DNA of 64,000 nt, from assembly GCA_051294375.1 (NCBI GenBank), contig CM119263.1:17818628-17882627 (forward strand), written 5' to 3'. The notes under the pieces were generated by a model. That model did no database searches. It had not been told where the DNA came from and saw nothing but the letters and a program-made list of their open reading frames with translations. The stretch is from Paraspadella gotoi (Eukaryota > Chaetognatha). Below, one piece after another: positions 42,500-57,501 of this stretch. Positions within the stretch are counted from its first letter, which is position 1; every line of letters begins with the position of its first letter. Both the position numbers and the translations under genes were made by a program.

Positions 42500-42662
42500 G
42501 ATAGCAGTCCATTAGATTTGAGGTTTTTTCTGTCTTAACAAATGAGCAACCAACTATAGACAAATTATAAGCATTTTTAACGGCGGACAGACATACCGAT
42601 CGAACGACAGACCGAACGAAAAGTGACTTATAGAGTTGCTTCGCGAATACTCGCGGCGCAAC
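42500..42662 (+). repeat. Dispersed ~160-bp repeat, copy 1
   Basis: AGGCGGCG, then ACAAATGAGCAACCAACTA, a GACAGAC-rich middle, and AAAAGTGACTTATAGAGTTG with CGCGAATACTCGCGG. The copy at 47363-47540 shares the order, and a reversed fragment lies near 37870-37910. Confidence 0.65.
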
Positions 42663-42734
42663 AAAAAATCTTTCAAAAATTATAATGATAATATAATACT
42701 ATTTATTTAAACAAGCTTCCGAAATCGAAATTTT

Positions 42735-44600
42735 TTATTTGTTGTATAAATAGAGAACGGAGAATATGATAATATTTACGACTAAGACAATGCTGCCCAG
42801 GCAACAGCGTAAGATACGCCTGTCCCGTAATTCCTCCGTAATTGGCGGGCCTGCGTAATGAGAAAAAAAAATGTGTTAATAAATGCAGCAAAAAGTTAAA
42901 AAAGTTAACACTGTTTAATTTTTATGGAGAAAATACCTTGCGAAATGACGATAACTCGCTGAGGCATCTGTCGTTAAAAAAAGTTACTTTTAGCTAGCCA
43001 TAGCCAATTAAATTTAAATTCTATTGTATACAGCATTAAAATTATCTACCATGAGCATAGATATTCAATAGGGTGAAGTTTGGAATCAAAATTTAGCAGT
43101 TATATCTTGAAAACTATCATATTAATAAATATTAATCTTTAGTTATTTTTCTTTTTTTATGAATATAGTAGCCCAGTCAGCTTAATTTTTATTTAGTACT
43201 ACCGTCATATAATGTCAAAATTTCAAAATAGTTTTTTTAAATTCTGGAAACAGATTCAAAATTCTTGTAAAAAGTTTATAAAAGAAAATATTAATATTTT
43301 TCAAAAATTATGTTATTAAGTAGGTTAAAATTACAAAAAACTATATTTTTAAACTGGAAATTAAAAATTGGTATTTTAAATATAGTTTTTTTATATTTTT
43401 GACCAACTTAATGAAATAATTTTAAAAAAAGAATTATACTTTCTTATATCAACTTTTGGTAAGGAATCTTAAAATTTAAAATATATATATATATTTAAAT
43501 AAAGCTCACTGGTGTCCATTAATGTATAAAATTAAAAAATAAATTTACCAAAGTATTTTTATTTGATTTTATTTTCATGTTCTATATGCTAAATTGAATT
43601 TTTTTAAATTTTATTATTTTCACATCATTAATATTCAAAATATATTTTTTTTGTCAAATTTTTTTTCAGGGTATTAGCCTAATTAATATCATTATATTAC
43701 TATATAAAAATTGTTTTAAATCTTAAAATTTTTTGATAGATTCTGTTAGAGCATAAAAAGTTTTTACATTTTTTAAGTAAAAATAAGAAAAAACTGATAG
43801 AATCATTGAAAGATGATGATGATGATTTTTTAACGGTTTTTCTTATTTATGACACACTTATCATCAAAATATTTAAAAAAGAATTATACTCAGTGCAGAC
43901 AACTTTTCATTAGCTATCTGAATCTGGCCATAAAATTTTAAATTTTACAAATTTTTTTTTAGTATTTTCTATCTATAGATAAATATTAAAAAACTAATTA
44001 CTAGCCTTATAGTGTAAGAAGCCGTACAGTTTAAAAAAATTTTTTTTTCATTGAAAGTATACTTAAAAATGTATAAATTTTCGTTTGAGCTTGTACTCAT
44101 TCACCCCATTGAGTAGAACTTTAGTTTAGTTTATATTTATGTCCAATGGACATTAAAAAAGCAGAGTGAGGCACCTGAGACGTTGACCGAACCGGCGGTT
44201 GCCTGGGATTTGGGATCGCGCATCGGGGAATTCGAGGAAGCGGCGACGATGATGCCGTCGCTGCGGGGGACGGCCGTGGCGTTTCCCCGGGCACCAACAT
44301 TTCGTCGTCGTCGTAAGAACGATTCTGCGTGAAAAAGCGATCGTGGAAAGTCCATCGATCTTGAAATTGAGGGTCGACCCTAGAATACGGCGGCGGGTCC
44401 TCCCCGGCGTCCACCGTCTCTGCACTTGGCGACGCGTCTTGGATTATATGCGGCGCTGAAGCCGGCGTCATTGGCGCCGCTAAAGCTGACGGCACTGAAG
44501 CCGGCGTCAATCGCGGGGTCGCTACGGGATCAATCGCCACCGGAGTCGAATTGTGCAACAAATCCTCCTCGTCGCCTTGAATTTCAGATTGTGAAAACAT
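42735..44600 (-). CDS. PPxY tail-anchored membrane protein, probable CD225-array relative
   Basis: Exons 44175-44600, a 31-base microexon 42937-42967, and 42735-42850 give 190 residues in consistent phase (0, then 1). The N-terminal 140 residues are Pro/Ala/Ser-rich with DPPPYSRVD, a PPxY motif like those of the CD225 neighbours. The microexon encodes MPQRVIVISQ. The last exon encodes a basic loop (EELRDRRILRCC) and one membrane segment (LGSIVLVVNIIIFSVLYLYN), ending two residues later at the stop. The exon layout and phases mirror the CD225 genes on both sides. However, the FCCNP-type first membrane segment is missing, so it looks like a derived family member that has lost half the core. Confidence 0.66.
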
Positions 44601-45060
44601 TTCCGAGTTTCCAGGTTTTTAATTTTTATTATGTCAATTTGAAGCTTCAGCACCGAACAGTAGGTACGGCTCGCAATAATAATAATTATTAAAAAAATTT
44701 AGATATTTTTTAAAAGAATATAGTTTTCAAATTTATTTTGAATTGAAGCATTCCCATAACGAATTGAAACGTAAGCCAGAAATGAAAATAAAAAAATAAA
44801 AACGTACAAAGGGCCGCCTAGATGTATAAAAAGCGAAAGTTTAGTTGTGCAGATACTATAATCGATATGTACAAATTGTGTCGGGTATAAGATGACGTAG
44901 AACTTCAGTTGAAAATTGTAGAGAAATACTATTAAAATACAATTAAAATCAAAAGATGACAAATTATTTGCCCCATTGCTTGTTACAAGTAAAAAAAAAA
45001 TTGCTTTCATTCTAAGGACATCATAATAGGTCAATTCTGCCACGCGCCTAGACTTAGCCT

Positions 45061-46246
45061 TCAACAATAATCCCCAACGCAACCGAAGTCATTGCCAGCG
45101 CGATTAGCAGCCGGAAGAAAGACGGCAAAGTAGACGATGATGGTGATGCCGAAGAGGATGACGGCGATGATGATGCCGGAGATCGAGACCCACATGGAAG
45201 CTCGACCCGATCGACGGGCTCCTTCGACATCGCCTGAAGGAAAGGTTGGAACGAGGCTGATCTTGTGATCATTGATCGGATAAAGAACGAATGCCACTGG
45301 TCACTGTGGTCAGGGATCAGTGATCAATGGTCATGTGTGGTTGAATAAGAATGTCTCACAGCCCCACGAATGTCGTTTCATGATTCCATTATTCAAATCC
45401 CATCAGATGGCGTTGGTCGTTCAATACTTCAACATCCACTCACCCTGCCCAAAGTTGCCGTCTGAGACGCAAGAGAGAATCCAAGCGATGAGACCGAACA
45501 GCGGATTGCAGAAGACCAAAGTCAGGACGGCCAAAACCATGTAGTTCTCGGGTTTGACCGGCCCAGCGTTTTGGATCACCGTCACGTTGGGCACCGCCAT
45601 GGGTTGGACGTTGGTCACCGTCACCATTGCTGAAGGTCAAATGCGAGGGTGGTACGATAAAAGTTTAACTGATGCAGTTTTGTTTAAAGGAAAATGAGTA
45701 AAACTTTGGAGGTAAAAAATTTGAGGAAAAATGCTGGTTTTTCGTTCAGTAAGAAGTATGAACTATCATTTGAGTTCCTTTACCTGGGTTGACGTGTGGC
45801 ACGTGAACCATATTGGTCTGAAAGAAAGACGAAAAAAAAAATTCAAACAATGTAAAGTTGAAACTGTCTTCTGATTATATCGAACGACAATTATTTTTTT
45901 AAAAATTGTTACGAAGCGGCTTGCTTCAACCAAAATTTAAATGAAGATGCTATAATCTCGCCATTAATGTCATGTGTTGTAATATCCATGAAGTTATAGT
46001 GACAACAACAACAACTTCGACCTACTCAATCATTTCACCCCCAAAATCCAACTACACTCTTACCGGTTGTATCACCGTCACCGGCGACATCGGCGGCGTC
46101 ATCGGCGTCGACATCTGCGGCGGCATGGGCGGCGGTATAGCCGGCATTCCAACTGCGGCCCCTGCGGTCGCGTGATCATAACTGGGCGGGGCGGCGGCGT
46201 CCAGCAAGGGGTCGTCATCGTCGCGTCCTTTGCGGAAGGGTTGCAT
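45061..46246 (-). CDS. CD225/dispanin-family two-pass membrane protein
   Basis: Four exons: 46064-46246, a 34-base microexon 45784-45817, 45444-45629 and 45061-45233, all GT-AG with matching phases; 191 residues. The N-terminus has an acidic patch and APPSYDHATAG (PPxY), followed by methionine/proline repeats. The CD225 core reads ENYMVLAVLTLVFCNPLFGL, IAWILSCVSDGNFGQGD, then ARRSGRASMW and a second segment ISGIIIAVILFGITIIVYFA. It ends FGCVGDYC-stop, with two terminal cysteines. It is the gene nearest NK4. A damaged copy of exon 1 and nothing more is present at 54504-54694, because the duplicated read starts inside exon 2. Confidence 0.86.
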
Positions 46247-47362
46247 ATTTCTATTTTTGTTCGAATTTGAAATCTGAATTCGATTATGAAGAAAAAAAAA
46301 GCTCGATTAGGATTTTCGCACGAAAGTTAAAAAAGTTTAAGTCTGAAGAGAGGAGGCAGCGATTCGGGGTGGGAATAATGAGACAGAAAAGTCAAGAAGC
46401 AAAGGTGAAAGCAAGAAATTAAGAAGGCAGGGGAAGAGTCAGGAACTATTCGTGTCTCCAGGAAAGTCTGTTCATTATAAACGAACTATAAGTCGAAGAG
46501 GAATGGAAAAGAAAAGTCGACAATTATTTCGAGGATTAACAAAATAAAAATAAAACAAACGCGAAACGAAGAAAGCAATGTCATACTGGTTTGTTCGTTG
46601 CCAAGTCGAAAAAAAAATATCGAAGGAGTGGAATTTTGATATAAAATTGAGACCCACGTATTTTTAAGTTGTATAAAATATTTTCTCCTCAAAGTTTAAA
46701 CAGGGAATATGCTAAATTTAAACAGGTAACGTGATAAATTTTTATTAAAAATACATGAAATATTGGAAGAGAGAAGAGAGATTATAATAAATATTCAATT
46801 GCGTAAACAGGAAATATTTTTAAGATCTTATGAAATTGGTACAACCAATATAAAATTATCTATTCATTTAATAAATAAGCTATTTTGCCGCTTACTTTGT
46901 AAATTTTCGTTATATGAATTACTGTGCTAAGTGAAAAAAACATCTTTTTTCAAAATATTTCGGTATATATTTCTATGCATTATTCTACTTATTTGTTGAT
47001 GGCATAGAAATAAATATATGCCGAAATTTTTGGGACAATTTTTTTTTCACTTGGCACAGTTTCCTATAAAAAAATTTACATGAGATTTTAAAAATAGTTC
47101 CTGTGCTTAGAATGACGATTTAAGGAACTACTTTTTCTTTCTCATTCTCTCTCTGTTTCTCTCTTCATTTATTTCATAAATATTGTCATTTAATGAACTT
47201 TAATCTTCCCTTGTAAAAAATAAATAAATTTGTGTATATGTAGTTTTTTTTTCATTTGTCTTTGTTCCACACGCAACGAATAAGAAGAAAAACAAGGAAC
47301 GTTTATTCCAAGGAGTTGCGCCGAATTACTTTTTTTTTACTTATCTTTTCTTTAAAAAAAAG

Positions 47363-47540
47363 GCGGCGTCAGTAGTTGTTTAGATTTGATTTTTAACAAA
47401 TGAGCAACAAACTAAAGGCAAGTTATAAGTGTTTTTAACATAAGTGGGACAGACCGATGGACAGACATACCGACGGACCGACAGACCGGCCGATCGACCA
47501 AAAAGTGACTTATAGAGTTGCGCCGCGAGTACTCGCGGAA
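47363..47540 (+). repeat. Dispersed ~160-bp repeat, copy 2
   Basis: The same layout as 42500-42662, with an expanded GACAGACC/GACGGACC middle. It ends in the short palindrome CCGCGAGTACTCGCGG, which could form the tip of a hairpin. Confidence 0.65.
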
Positions 47541-47943
47541 AAAGACAAATTGGCGACGTCGTCGTCGTCGTCGTCGTGGTCGGCGTCGTTTTTCAGCAGG
47601 TTTTCCTTTCCATTAAAACCAGAATCAGACCTGGATATTTTTTCTTGAGAGAAACGACGCATAACACGAAATGGGATTCGTGGTGGGTTCAGCGGCGTCC
47701 TTCTCTTGATACTTACCTAAGTCATTTCGTCCGGGACGAAGAAAGGATTGTAGAAATAAAGGTGAAAAAGGAAGAAAGGATGCAACGATGAAGGAACATA
47801 AGTGGCAATGGAATGGGGAATGAAGACAAAAGAATTAAAAAGTTGTCCAATTTCCAGCCCAGAGTGATTGTAATAGACATCAGTTGACTTTGTACTTTAG
47901 TCAGTATATTGTATAATGTATATCTTTCTTAAATCATTTCATT

Positions 47944-47946
47944 ATT

Positions 47947-48038
<92 letters not shown>

Positions 48039-48040
48039 TT
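47944..48040 (+). repeat. (TTTC)n microsatellite
   Basis: A perfect repeat here, but broken and shortened in the counterpart near 56430-56530. Confidence 0.94.
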
Positions 48041-48630
48041 AATCTCATATTTATTTTTATTGAATCTTTTTTTCTTCTTTTGTTTTTTAGAAAAACCTAT
48101 CCCGATATAAACTACCATCTACCGGAACCAAATCCTTTTCATCAAAAACAAAATTAAAATTAAAATTAACTAAAAATTATCCAGTATTTTTAGTTTTAAA
48201 AACAATTTTAATTTTTGTGTTGCGATCTTACGAATGAGAACAACTTAATTTAAAAAAAAACATATTTATACTGTATTTCGTGATGTATTTTCATCGATGC
48301 CGGATTCCCGATACCATTGCATTGGTAAATAATACTAAATATGTATAAAAGATTCATGCATATAAGCTATTGGACTATAAAAAAATATTCTTATTTTCTG
48401 TTCGGAAAAATATGATTTATTTATTGAACGGTATTCTCTTCCTTAAAATTTGTTTATCTGTTTCTTATAAAGACTGATAATATGTGACGTAAAAACAGTC
48501 CTTTCTCTCTCGTTGGTTATTATTAAATTCAAGGAAGGAAAACTTTACTTATTTTTCACAACGAAATTACTATTTAATGGCAGACATGTTGATAACAGTT
48601 TAACACTATAATGATTGAACAGAGAAAAAG

Positions 48631-48750
<120 letters not shown>

Positions 48751-49020
48751 GATCGGTGCCGACAACGTCTGAAAGCCGAAGCGCCACAATCGATCGACGG
48801 GAATATAAAAAATTACATTAAAAAACATCTACCAGAGAATTTTAACCTAAGGATCCCTATTTGACACTGTTCTTTTCTTCCGTAACTGTTTATTACTTCT
48901 CGTAAATGAGAAAGCTGAGTTTATCTTTATGTTAACAATAATTTTCGTTATATTACAAGAACATTTTTAAACAATTAAAAAAAAACAATTTTGACATTGT
49001 CCATATATTCTTTTCCATTT

Positions 49021-51169
<2,149 letters not shown>

Positions 51170-51772
51170 CTGAAATGTCGGTGAGAAAGGAAAAATGGGG
51201 GCGAGGGTGAAAGAGAGAGATGGAAAAAAGATAAGTAGGGAGAAATGTGAAAGAGAGAAGAGAGAGAAAAAAGTGGTCGAAAGGGAAAAAATTTAAAAAA
51301 AAAGAAAAAAAAAGAAAAACAGTGGGGAAAAGTGATAAACGGGAGGGGGGGGGGAATTATTCATTTTTGAATTCGCTTCAACTTATTTGTTTCCTTTCAG
51401 CTCAAATCAAAGTTCAAACTTAAAACGATTTTTCTGACAAACAAATTGATGCGATTACCATGTACCCGTTTCGTCATTCCTTGTCGTTTTACTGAGGACT
51501 TTTCCAGGGATACTTAATACAGGCGTCAGCTACATATTTCAAATTTCAAATTGATTGCCTACGTATTTATTAAAATATTAAAATAAACAGCAAAAAAATA
51601 AAAAAAGATGCGACTCGTTTATATTTCCTAATCTTTTTCGGTTTCTATTTATTAATTACTTTGAGAAGCAGTCCAAATAAAAATTGTAAAAAAGAGTTCG
51701 GACTCTGAGGATTCGAAGCGTGAACATGTGGCAAGATCATTTCACAGCTACTTCGAAATCGAAGAAAGGAGG

Positions 51773-51864
<92 letters not shown>

Positions 51865-52069
51865 TAGAGAGAGAATACATGAGAGAGACGTGTGAATAAA
51901 AAAGAGGAGAAAGAGTTTGTAATGATTTCTCTCGAAATATGAGTGGATTGCAATGAGGTTCAAAGTGGTCCCGAGATGAGGCCCAATCAAGTGGAACCCC
52001 TGAGGGGGTCAATTGGATTCGTGAGGACCTCCCTCAACATTTCTCTCTCTCTCTCTCTTCTCTCTCTCT

Positions 52070-52105
<36 letters not shown>

Positions 52106-52350
52106 CGTGTATAATAGAACATCCTTGGATTTTAAATCGAAACGGAAACTAATCGTTAAAAACAAAATAATTTAGAAAATTAATACAAAATATAAAAAAA
52201 GGAAAAATTATTTTCGGTTTTAAAATCAGAAATTTCTAAAAAATCTAATCATTGCGTCAATACTGGAAAATAGAGGGAAAATTAGTTTATAAAAAATAAG
52301 ACGATTTTTTTCCACCATATTTATGGGAGATCATCGTTTATGCTATTAAT

Positions 52351-52472
<122 letters not shown>

Positions 52473-52638
52473 CACATCGGGTCTACTTTCCCTCAACCAC
52501 TTAGCCATCGAGGGCTTTCCGTCTCCTCTTTATTCCCCCCCTTTTTCTCCGATCATTTTCCCTGCACCTGATTTATGATCTTTTTTTGATGGACGCCGCG
52601 CCACCGATTGAGATCTTATCTCGGGGCAAACCCATCGG

Positions 52639-52849
52639 CCAATCACAATTCGATTGGCGTCTGGCAGCGTGTCTTCGACCAATCAGAAACCGTTTTAAGA
52701 TTAAACCGCGTCTAGGGAAGGAAACTCGCCAATAAACGACGGAGTAATCTTCGAAGACGTTTTGAGAAAAAAGAAAAAATTCCACGAATCGACGTTGAGG
52801 GTTTAACTTCGACGTCAATCCTCGAGATCCTTCAGCTGCGTGGACCAAT
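52639..52849. promoter_or_regulatory. CCAAT-box cluster upstream of NK4
   Basis: CCAAT or its complement occurs near 52639, 52653, 52679, 52729 and 52844, three of them as the extended CCAATCA form. Such clustering is typical of NF-Y-bound promoters. It lies 1.5 kb 5' of the first NK4 exon found, and just 5' of a plus-strand ATG at 52877. All five are conserved in the second copy. Confidence 0.45.
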
Positions 52850-52876
52850 CAACGATCGACGTTGACAGATCGACGA

Positions 52877-52993
52877 ATGAGTCGTCGAGACGACGGCGAC
52901 GACGAAGATGTCGATGGCGACCGAACTCACCCGCCGGAACCAAAAGCCAAAAACAAATTGGCGGCCTTAATAGGAGCTCAATTGCCGGCAAAT
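52877..52993 (+). CDS. Possible first exon of a divergent plus-strand gene
   Basis: An open frame of 39 codons from an ATG, MSRRDDGDDEDVDGDRTHPP, then KAKNKLAALIGAQLPAN, ending at a GTGAGA donor. It is charged with an amphipathic end. It follows the CCAAT cluster directly. The donor reads TTGAGA in the second copy, and no second exon was identified. Confidence 0.28.
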
Positions 52994-54192
52994 GTGAGAC
53001 TGGAATATGACAACTGTTTATCCCAACCCAATTAAAGGAATTACACATTTTTAGTACTTTTGTTATGAACTGAGCTTAACTGAAAAATCAAGGAAACCCT
53101 AAAGCTTTTTAGAAAAAAAAACTGCTAAGTTTTTATGAATTAACAAACTTTATGAAAGATAAATCCGCAAAAGAATAATATTTTCATATTTTCTTAGCTT
53201 AAGTGACTCCTTACTTCTGGCCAACCTCCCTTAAGTGATGGCGGAAAGAACTCAAAGGCTTTTTTTATCGGCGAAAAGAAAAGTAAACATCGGTTTTGAT
53301 TCTCTGATATCAATTTCGAACCCTTATCGAGATCGCTCTCTCTTTACTCTCTCTATCTCGCTCTCTCTCTCTCTCCATATATTCTCTCCCTTTCCCAATT
53401 CAATTTCCCATTTGAGAAAAAAATTGAAAATAATTTTTTGTCAACAGAGATTTTTTTTTAAACAAACTTCAAAGAAGAACCTAAATCGTTTGTCGTTTCA
53501 TCTTTACAATTCCGTTCCAAATGTCTTCCTCATCACTTAATCATCAATTTTCTACCCAATATCCGCAAAATTCTACTACCCTCCCCCCCTGTCCCTTTTT
53601 CTACCTCCCCCTATCCCATCTAACCCCTTAAGCTCTCCCTCCTCCACCGCGGACCGTCTCGCGGTTTCGGCGGACAGGTGTTCTCCCCTTAAACAAAAAT
53701 TCTTCGCTCATTAATAGAATCCTCAATTTTATTATCGGCCTCCTCCTTCCCCCTCTTCTTCTTNNNNNNNNNNNNNNNNNNNNNNNNNNNNNNNNNNNNN
53801 NNNNNNNNNNNNNNNNNNNNNNNNNNNNNNNNNNNNNNNNNNNNNNNNNNNNNNNNNNNNNNNNNNNNNNNNNNNNNNNNNNNNNNNNNNNNNNNNNNNN
53901 NNNNNNNNNNNNNNNNNNNNNNNNNNNNNNNNNNNNNNNNNNNNNNNNNNNNNNNNNNNNNNNNNNNNNNNNNNNNNNNNNNNNNNNNNNNNNNNNNCCC
54001 TCTTCTTCTTCTTCCTCCTCTTCCTTCTCCCAGTTACTCCTCCCTTCTCCTCCCCCAATTAGGAGGCGACTGACGCCCATTTTACAGGTTGGTCGTCGCG
54101 GCAAACTTACCGTGACCAAGACGACGACGAATAAAAGGACGATGTCGTCGACGACGGAGACGATGAAGACGAAGACGACGAAAAAGATAAAG

Positions 54193-54226
<34 letters not shown>

Positions 54227-54503
54227 AGAGAGAGATCCATAATTGGTCTGAAAGAAAGACGAGAAAAAAAAAATTCAAAAACAATGTAAAGTTGAAACTG
54301 TCTTCTGATTTAATCGAACGAAAACAATTATTTTTTTAAAAATTGTTACGAAGCGGCTTGCTTCAACCAAAATTTAAATGAAGATGCTATAAATCTCGCC
54401 ATTAATGTCATGTGTTGTAATATCCATTGAAGTTATAGGTGACAACAACAACAACTTCGTACCTACTCAATCATTTCACCCCAAAGTCCAACTACACTCT
54501 TAC

Positions 54504-54694
54504 CGTGATTGTATCACCGTCACCCGGCGACAGGTGCGCGGCCGTCATCGGCGTCGACATGCTGCGGCGGCATGGGCGCGGCGGTATAGCCGGCATTGCC
54601 AACTGCGGCCTGCGGTCGCGTGATCATAACTGGGCGGGGCGGCGGCGTCCAGCAAGGGTCGTCATCGTCGGCGTCCTTTGCGGAAGGGTTGCAT
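54504..54694 (-). pseudogene. Damaged copy of CD225 gene exon 1 (artefact copy)
   Basis: It corresponds to 46064-46246. Several single-base indels disrupt the frame around the methionine/proline repeats and the donor. No further exons of the gene accompany it, because the duplicated segment starts inside the gene. Confidence 0.75.
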
Positions 54695-57149
54695 ATTTCT
54701 ATTTTTGTTCGAATTTGAAGATCTGAATTCGATTATGAAGAAAAAAAAAGGCTCGATTAGGATTTTCGCACGAAAGTTAAAAAGGTTTAAGTCTGAAGAG
54801 AGGAGCACGCGATTCGGGGTGGGAATAATGAGACACGAAAGGTCAAGAAGAGCAAAGGTGAAGGCAAGAATATTAAGAGAGGGCAGGCGGAAAGAGTCAG
54901 GAACTATTCGTGTCTCAGGAAAGTCTGTTCATTATAAACGAACTATATAGATCGAAAGAGGAATGGAAAGAAAAGTCGACAATTATTTCGAGGATTAACA
55001 AAATAAGAAATAAAACAAACGCGAAACGAAGAAAGCAAGTGTCATACTGGTTTGTTCGTTGCCAAGTCGAAAAAAAAATATCCGAAGGAGTGGAATTTGA
55101 TATAAAATTGAGACCCACGTATTTTTAAGTTGTATAAAATATTTTCTCTCAAGTTTAAAACAGGAATATGCTAAATTTAAACAGGTAACGTGTATAAATT
55201 TATTAAAAATACATGAAATATTGGAAGAGAGAAGAGAGATCTATAATAAATTGTCAATTGCGGGTAACAGGAAAATATTTTAAGATCTTATGAAATTGGT
55301 ACAACCAATATATAAATTATCTTATTCATTTAATAAATAAGCTATTTTGCCGCTTACTTTGTAAATTTTCGTTATATGAATTACTGTGCTAAGTGAAAAA
55401 AACATCTTTTTTCCAAAATATCTTCGGTATAATATTTCTATGCATTATTCTACTTATTTGTTGATGGCATAGAAATAAATATATGCCGAAATTTTGGGAC
55501 AATTTTTTTTTCACTTGAGCAGTTCGCTATAAAAAAATTTACTATGAGATTTTAAAAATAGTTGCCTGTGCTTAGAATGACAGTTTTAAGGAACTACTTT
55601 TTCTTTCTCATTCTCCTCTCTGTTTCTCTCTTCATTTAATTTCATAAATATTGTCATTTAATGAACCTTTAATCTTCCCTTGTAAAAAATAAATAAATTG
55701 TGTATATGTAGTTTTTTTTTCAATTTGTCTTTGTTCCACACGCAACAGAATAAGAAGAAAACAGGAACGTTTTTTCCAAGGAGTTGCGCCGAATTACTTT
55801 TTGTTTTACTTATCTTTTCTTTAAAAAAAAGGCGGCGTCAGTAAGTTGTTTAGATTTGATTTTTAACAAATGAGCAACAAACTAAAGGCAAGTTATTAAG
55901 TGTTTTTAACATAAGTGGGACAGACCGATCAGCCAAGGCGACCCGAGGACAAGAACCGCCGCGACGACGCATAAAAAAGTGACTTCATAGAAGTTGCGCC
56001 GCGAGGTACTCGCGGAAAAAGACACAAATTGGCGACGGTCGTCGGTCGTCGTCGTCGTGGTGCGCTCGCGTTTTGTCAGCAGGTTTTCCTTTCATTAAAA
56101 CCAGAATCAGACCTGGATATTTTTTCTTGAGAGAACGACGCATAAACACGAAAGGGATTCGTGGTGGGTTCAGCGGCGTCCTTCTCTTGGATACTTACCT
56201 AAGTCATTTCGTCCGGGAACGAAGAAAGGATTGTAGAAATAAAGGTGAAAAGGAAGAAGGGATGCAACGATGAAGGAACATAAGTGGCAATGGAATGGGG
56301 AATGAAACAAAAGAATATTAAAAGTTGTCCAATTTCCCAGCCAGAGTGATTGTAATAGACATCAGTTGACTTTGTACTCTATATCTGTGCAGTATATTGT
56401 ATAATGTATATCTTTTCTTAAATCATTTTCATTATTTCTTTCTTTTTTCTTTCTTTCTTTCTTTCTTCTTTCTTTCGTTTCTTTCTTTTCTGTTCTTTTC
56501 TTCTTTCTTTCTTTCTTTCTTTCTTTCTTTTAACTCTCATATTTATTTTTATTGAATCTTTTTTCTTCTTTGTTTTTTTAGAAAAAACCTATCCGATATA
56601 ACCTACCATCTACCGGAACCAAATCCTTTTCATCAAGAAACAAAATTAAATTAAAATTAACTAAAAATTATCCAGTATTTTTAGTTTTAAAACAATTTTA
56701 ATTTTTGGTGTTGCGATCTTACGAATAGAGAACAACTTAATTTAAAAAAAAACCATATTTATAAAGCTGTATTTCGTGATGTATTTCATCGATGCCGGGA
56801 TTCCCCGATACCATTGCATTGGTAAATAATACTAAAATATGTATAAAAGATTCATGCATATAAGCTATTGGACTATAAAAAAATATTCTTATTTTCTGTT
56901 CGGAAAAATATGATTTATTTATTGAACGGTATTCTTCTTCCTTAAAATTTGTTTATCTGTTTTTATAAAGACTGATAATATGTGACGTAAAACAGTCCTT
57001 TCTCTCTCGTTGGTTATTATTAAATTCAAGAAGGAAAACACTTTAACTTATTTTTCACACCGAAATTACTATTTAATGGCAGACATGTTGATAACAGTTT
57101 AACACTATAATGATTGAACAGAGAAAAAAGAGGGAGAGGGAGAGAAGAG

Positions 57150-57222
<73 letters not shown>

Positions 57223-57501
57223 GAGAGACGATCGGTGCCGACAACGGTCTGAAAGCCGAAGCGCCCACAATCGATCAGACGGAATATAAAAAATTACATT
57301 AAAAAACATCTACCAGAGAATTTTAACCCTAAGGATCCCTATTTGACACTGTTCTTTTCTTCCGTAACTGTTTATTACTTCTCGATAATGAGAAAGCTGA
57401 GTTTATCTTTATGTAACAATAATTTTCGTTATATTACACAGAACATTTTTAAACCAATTAAAAAAAACAATTTTGACATTGTCCATATATTCTTTTCATT
57501 T

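Larger units (their letters stand above)
39979..42734. other. Interval with hairpin and SINE-like element
   Basis: AT-rich unique DNA, the 49-bp palindrome, the family-B SINE-like element and one copy of the dispersed 160-bp repeat. No gene supported. Confidence 0.6.

Noticed and set aside
53628-54284. Minus-strand frame with a valine-rich membrane-like stretch and a GTAAGT donor
   Set aside because: The hydrophobic run is a (CGT)n translation and the frame is not kept in the other copy.
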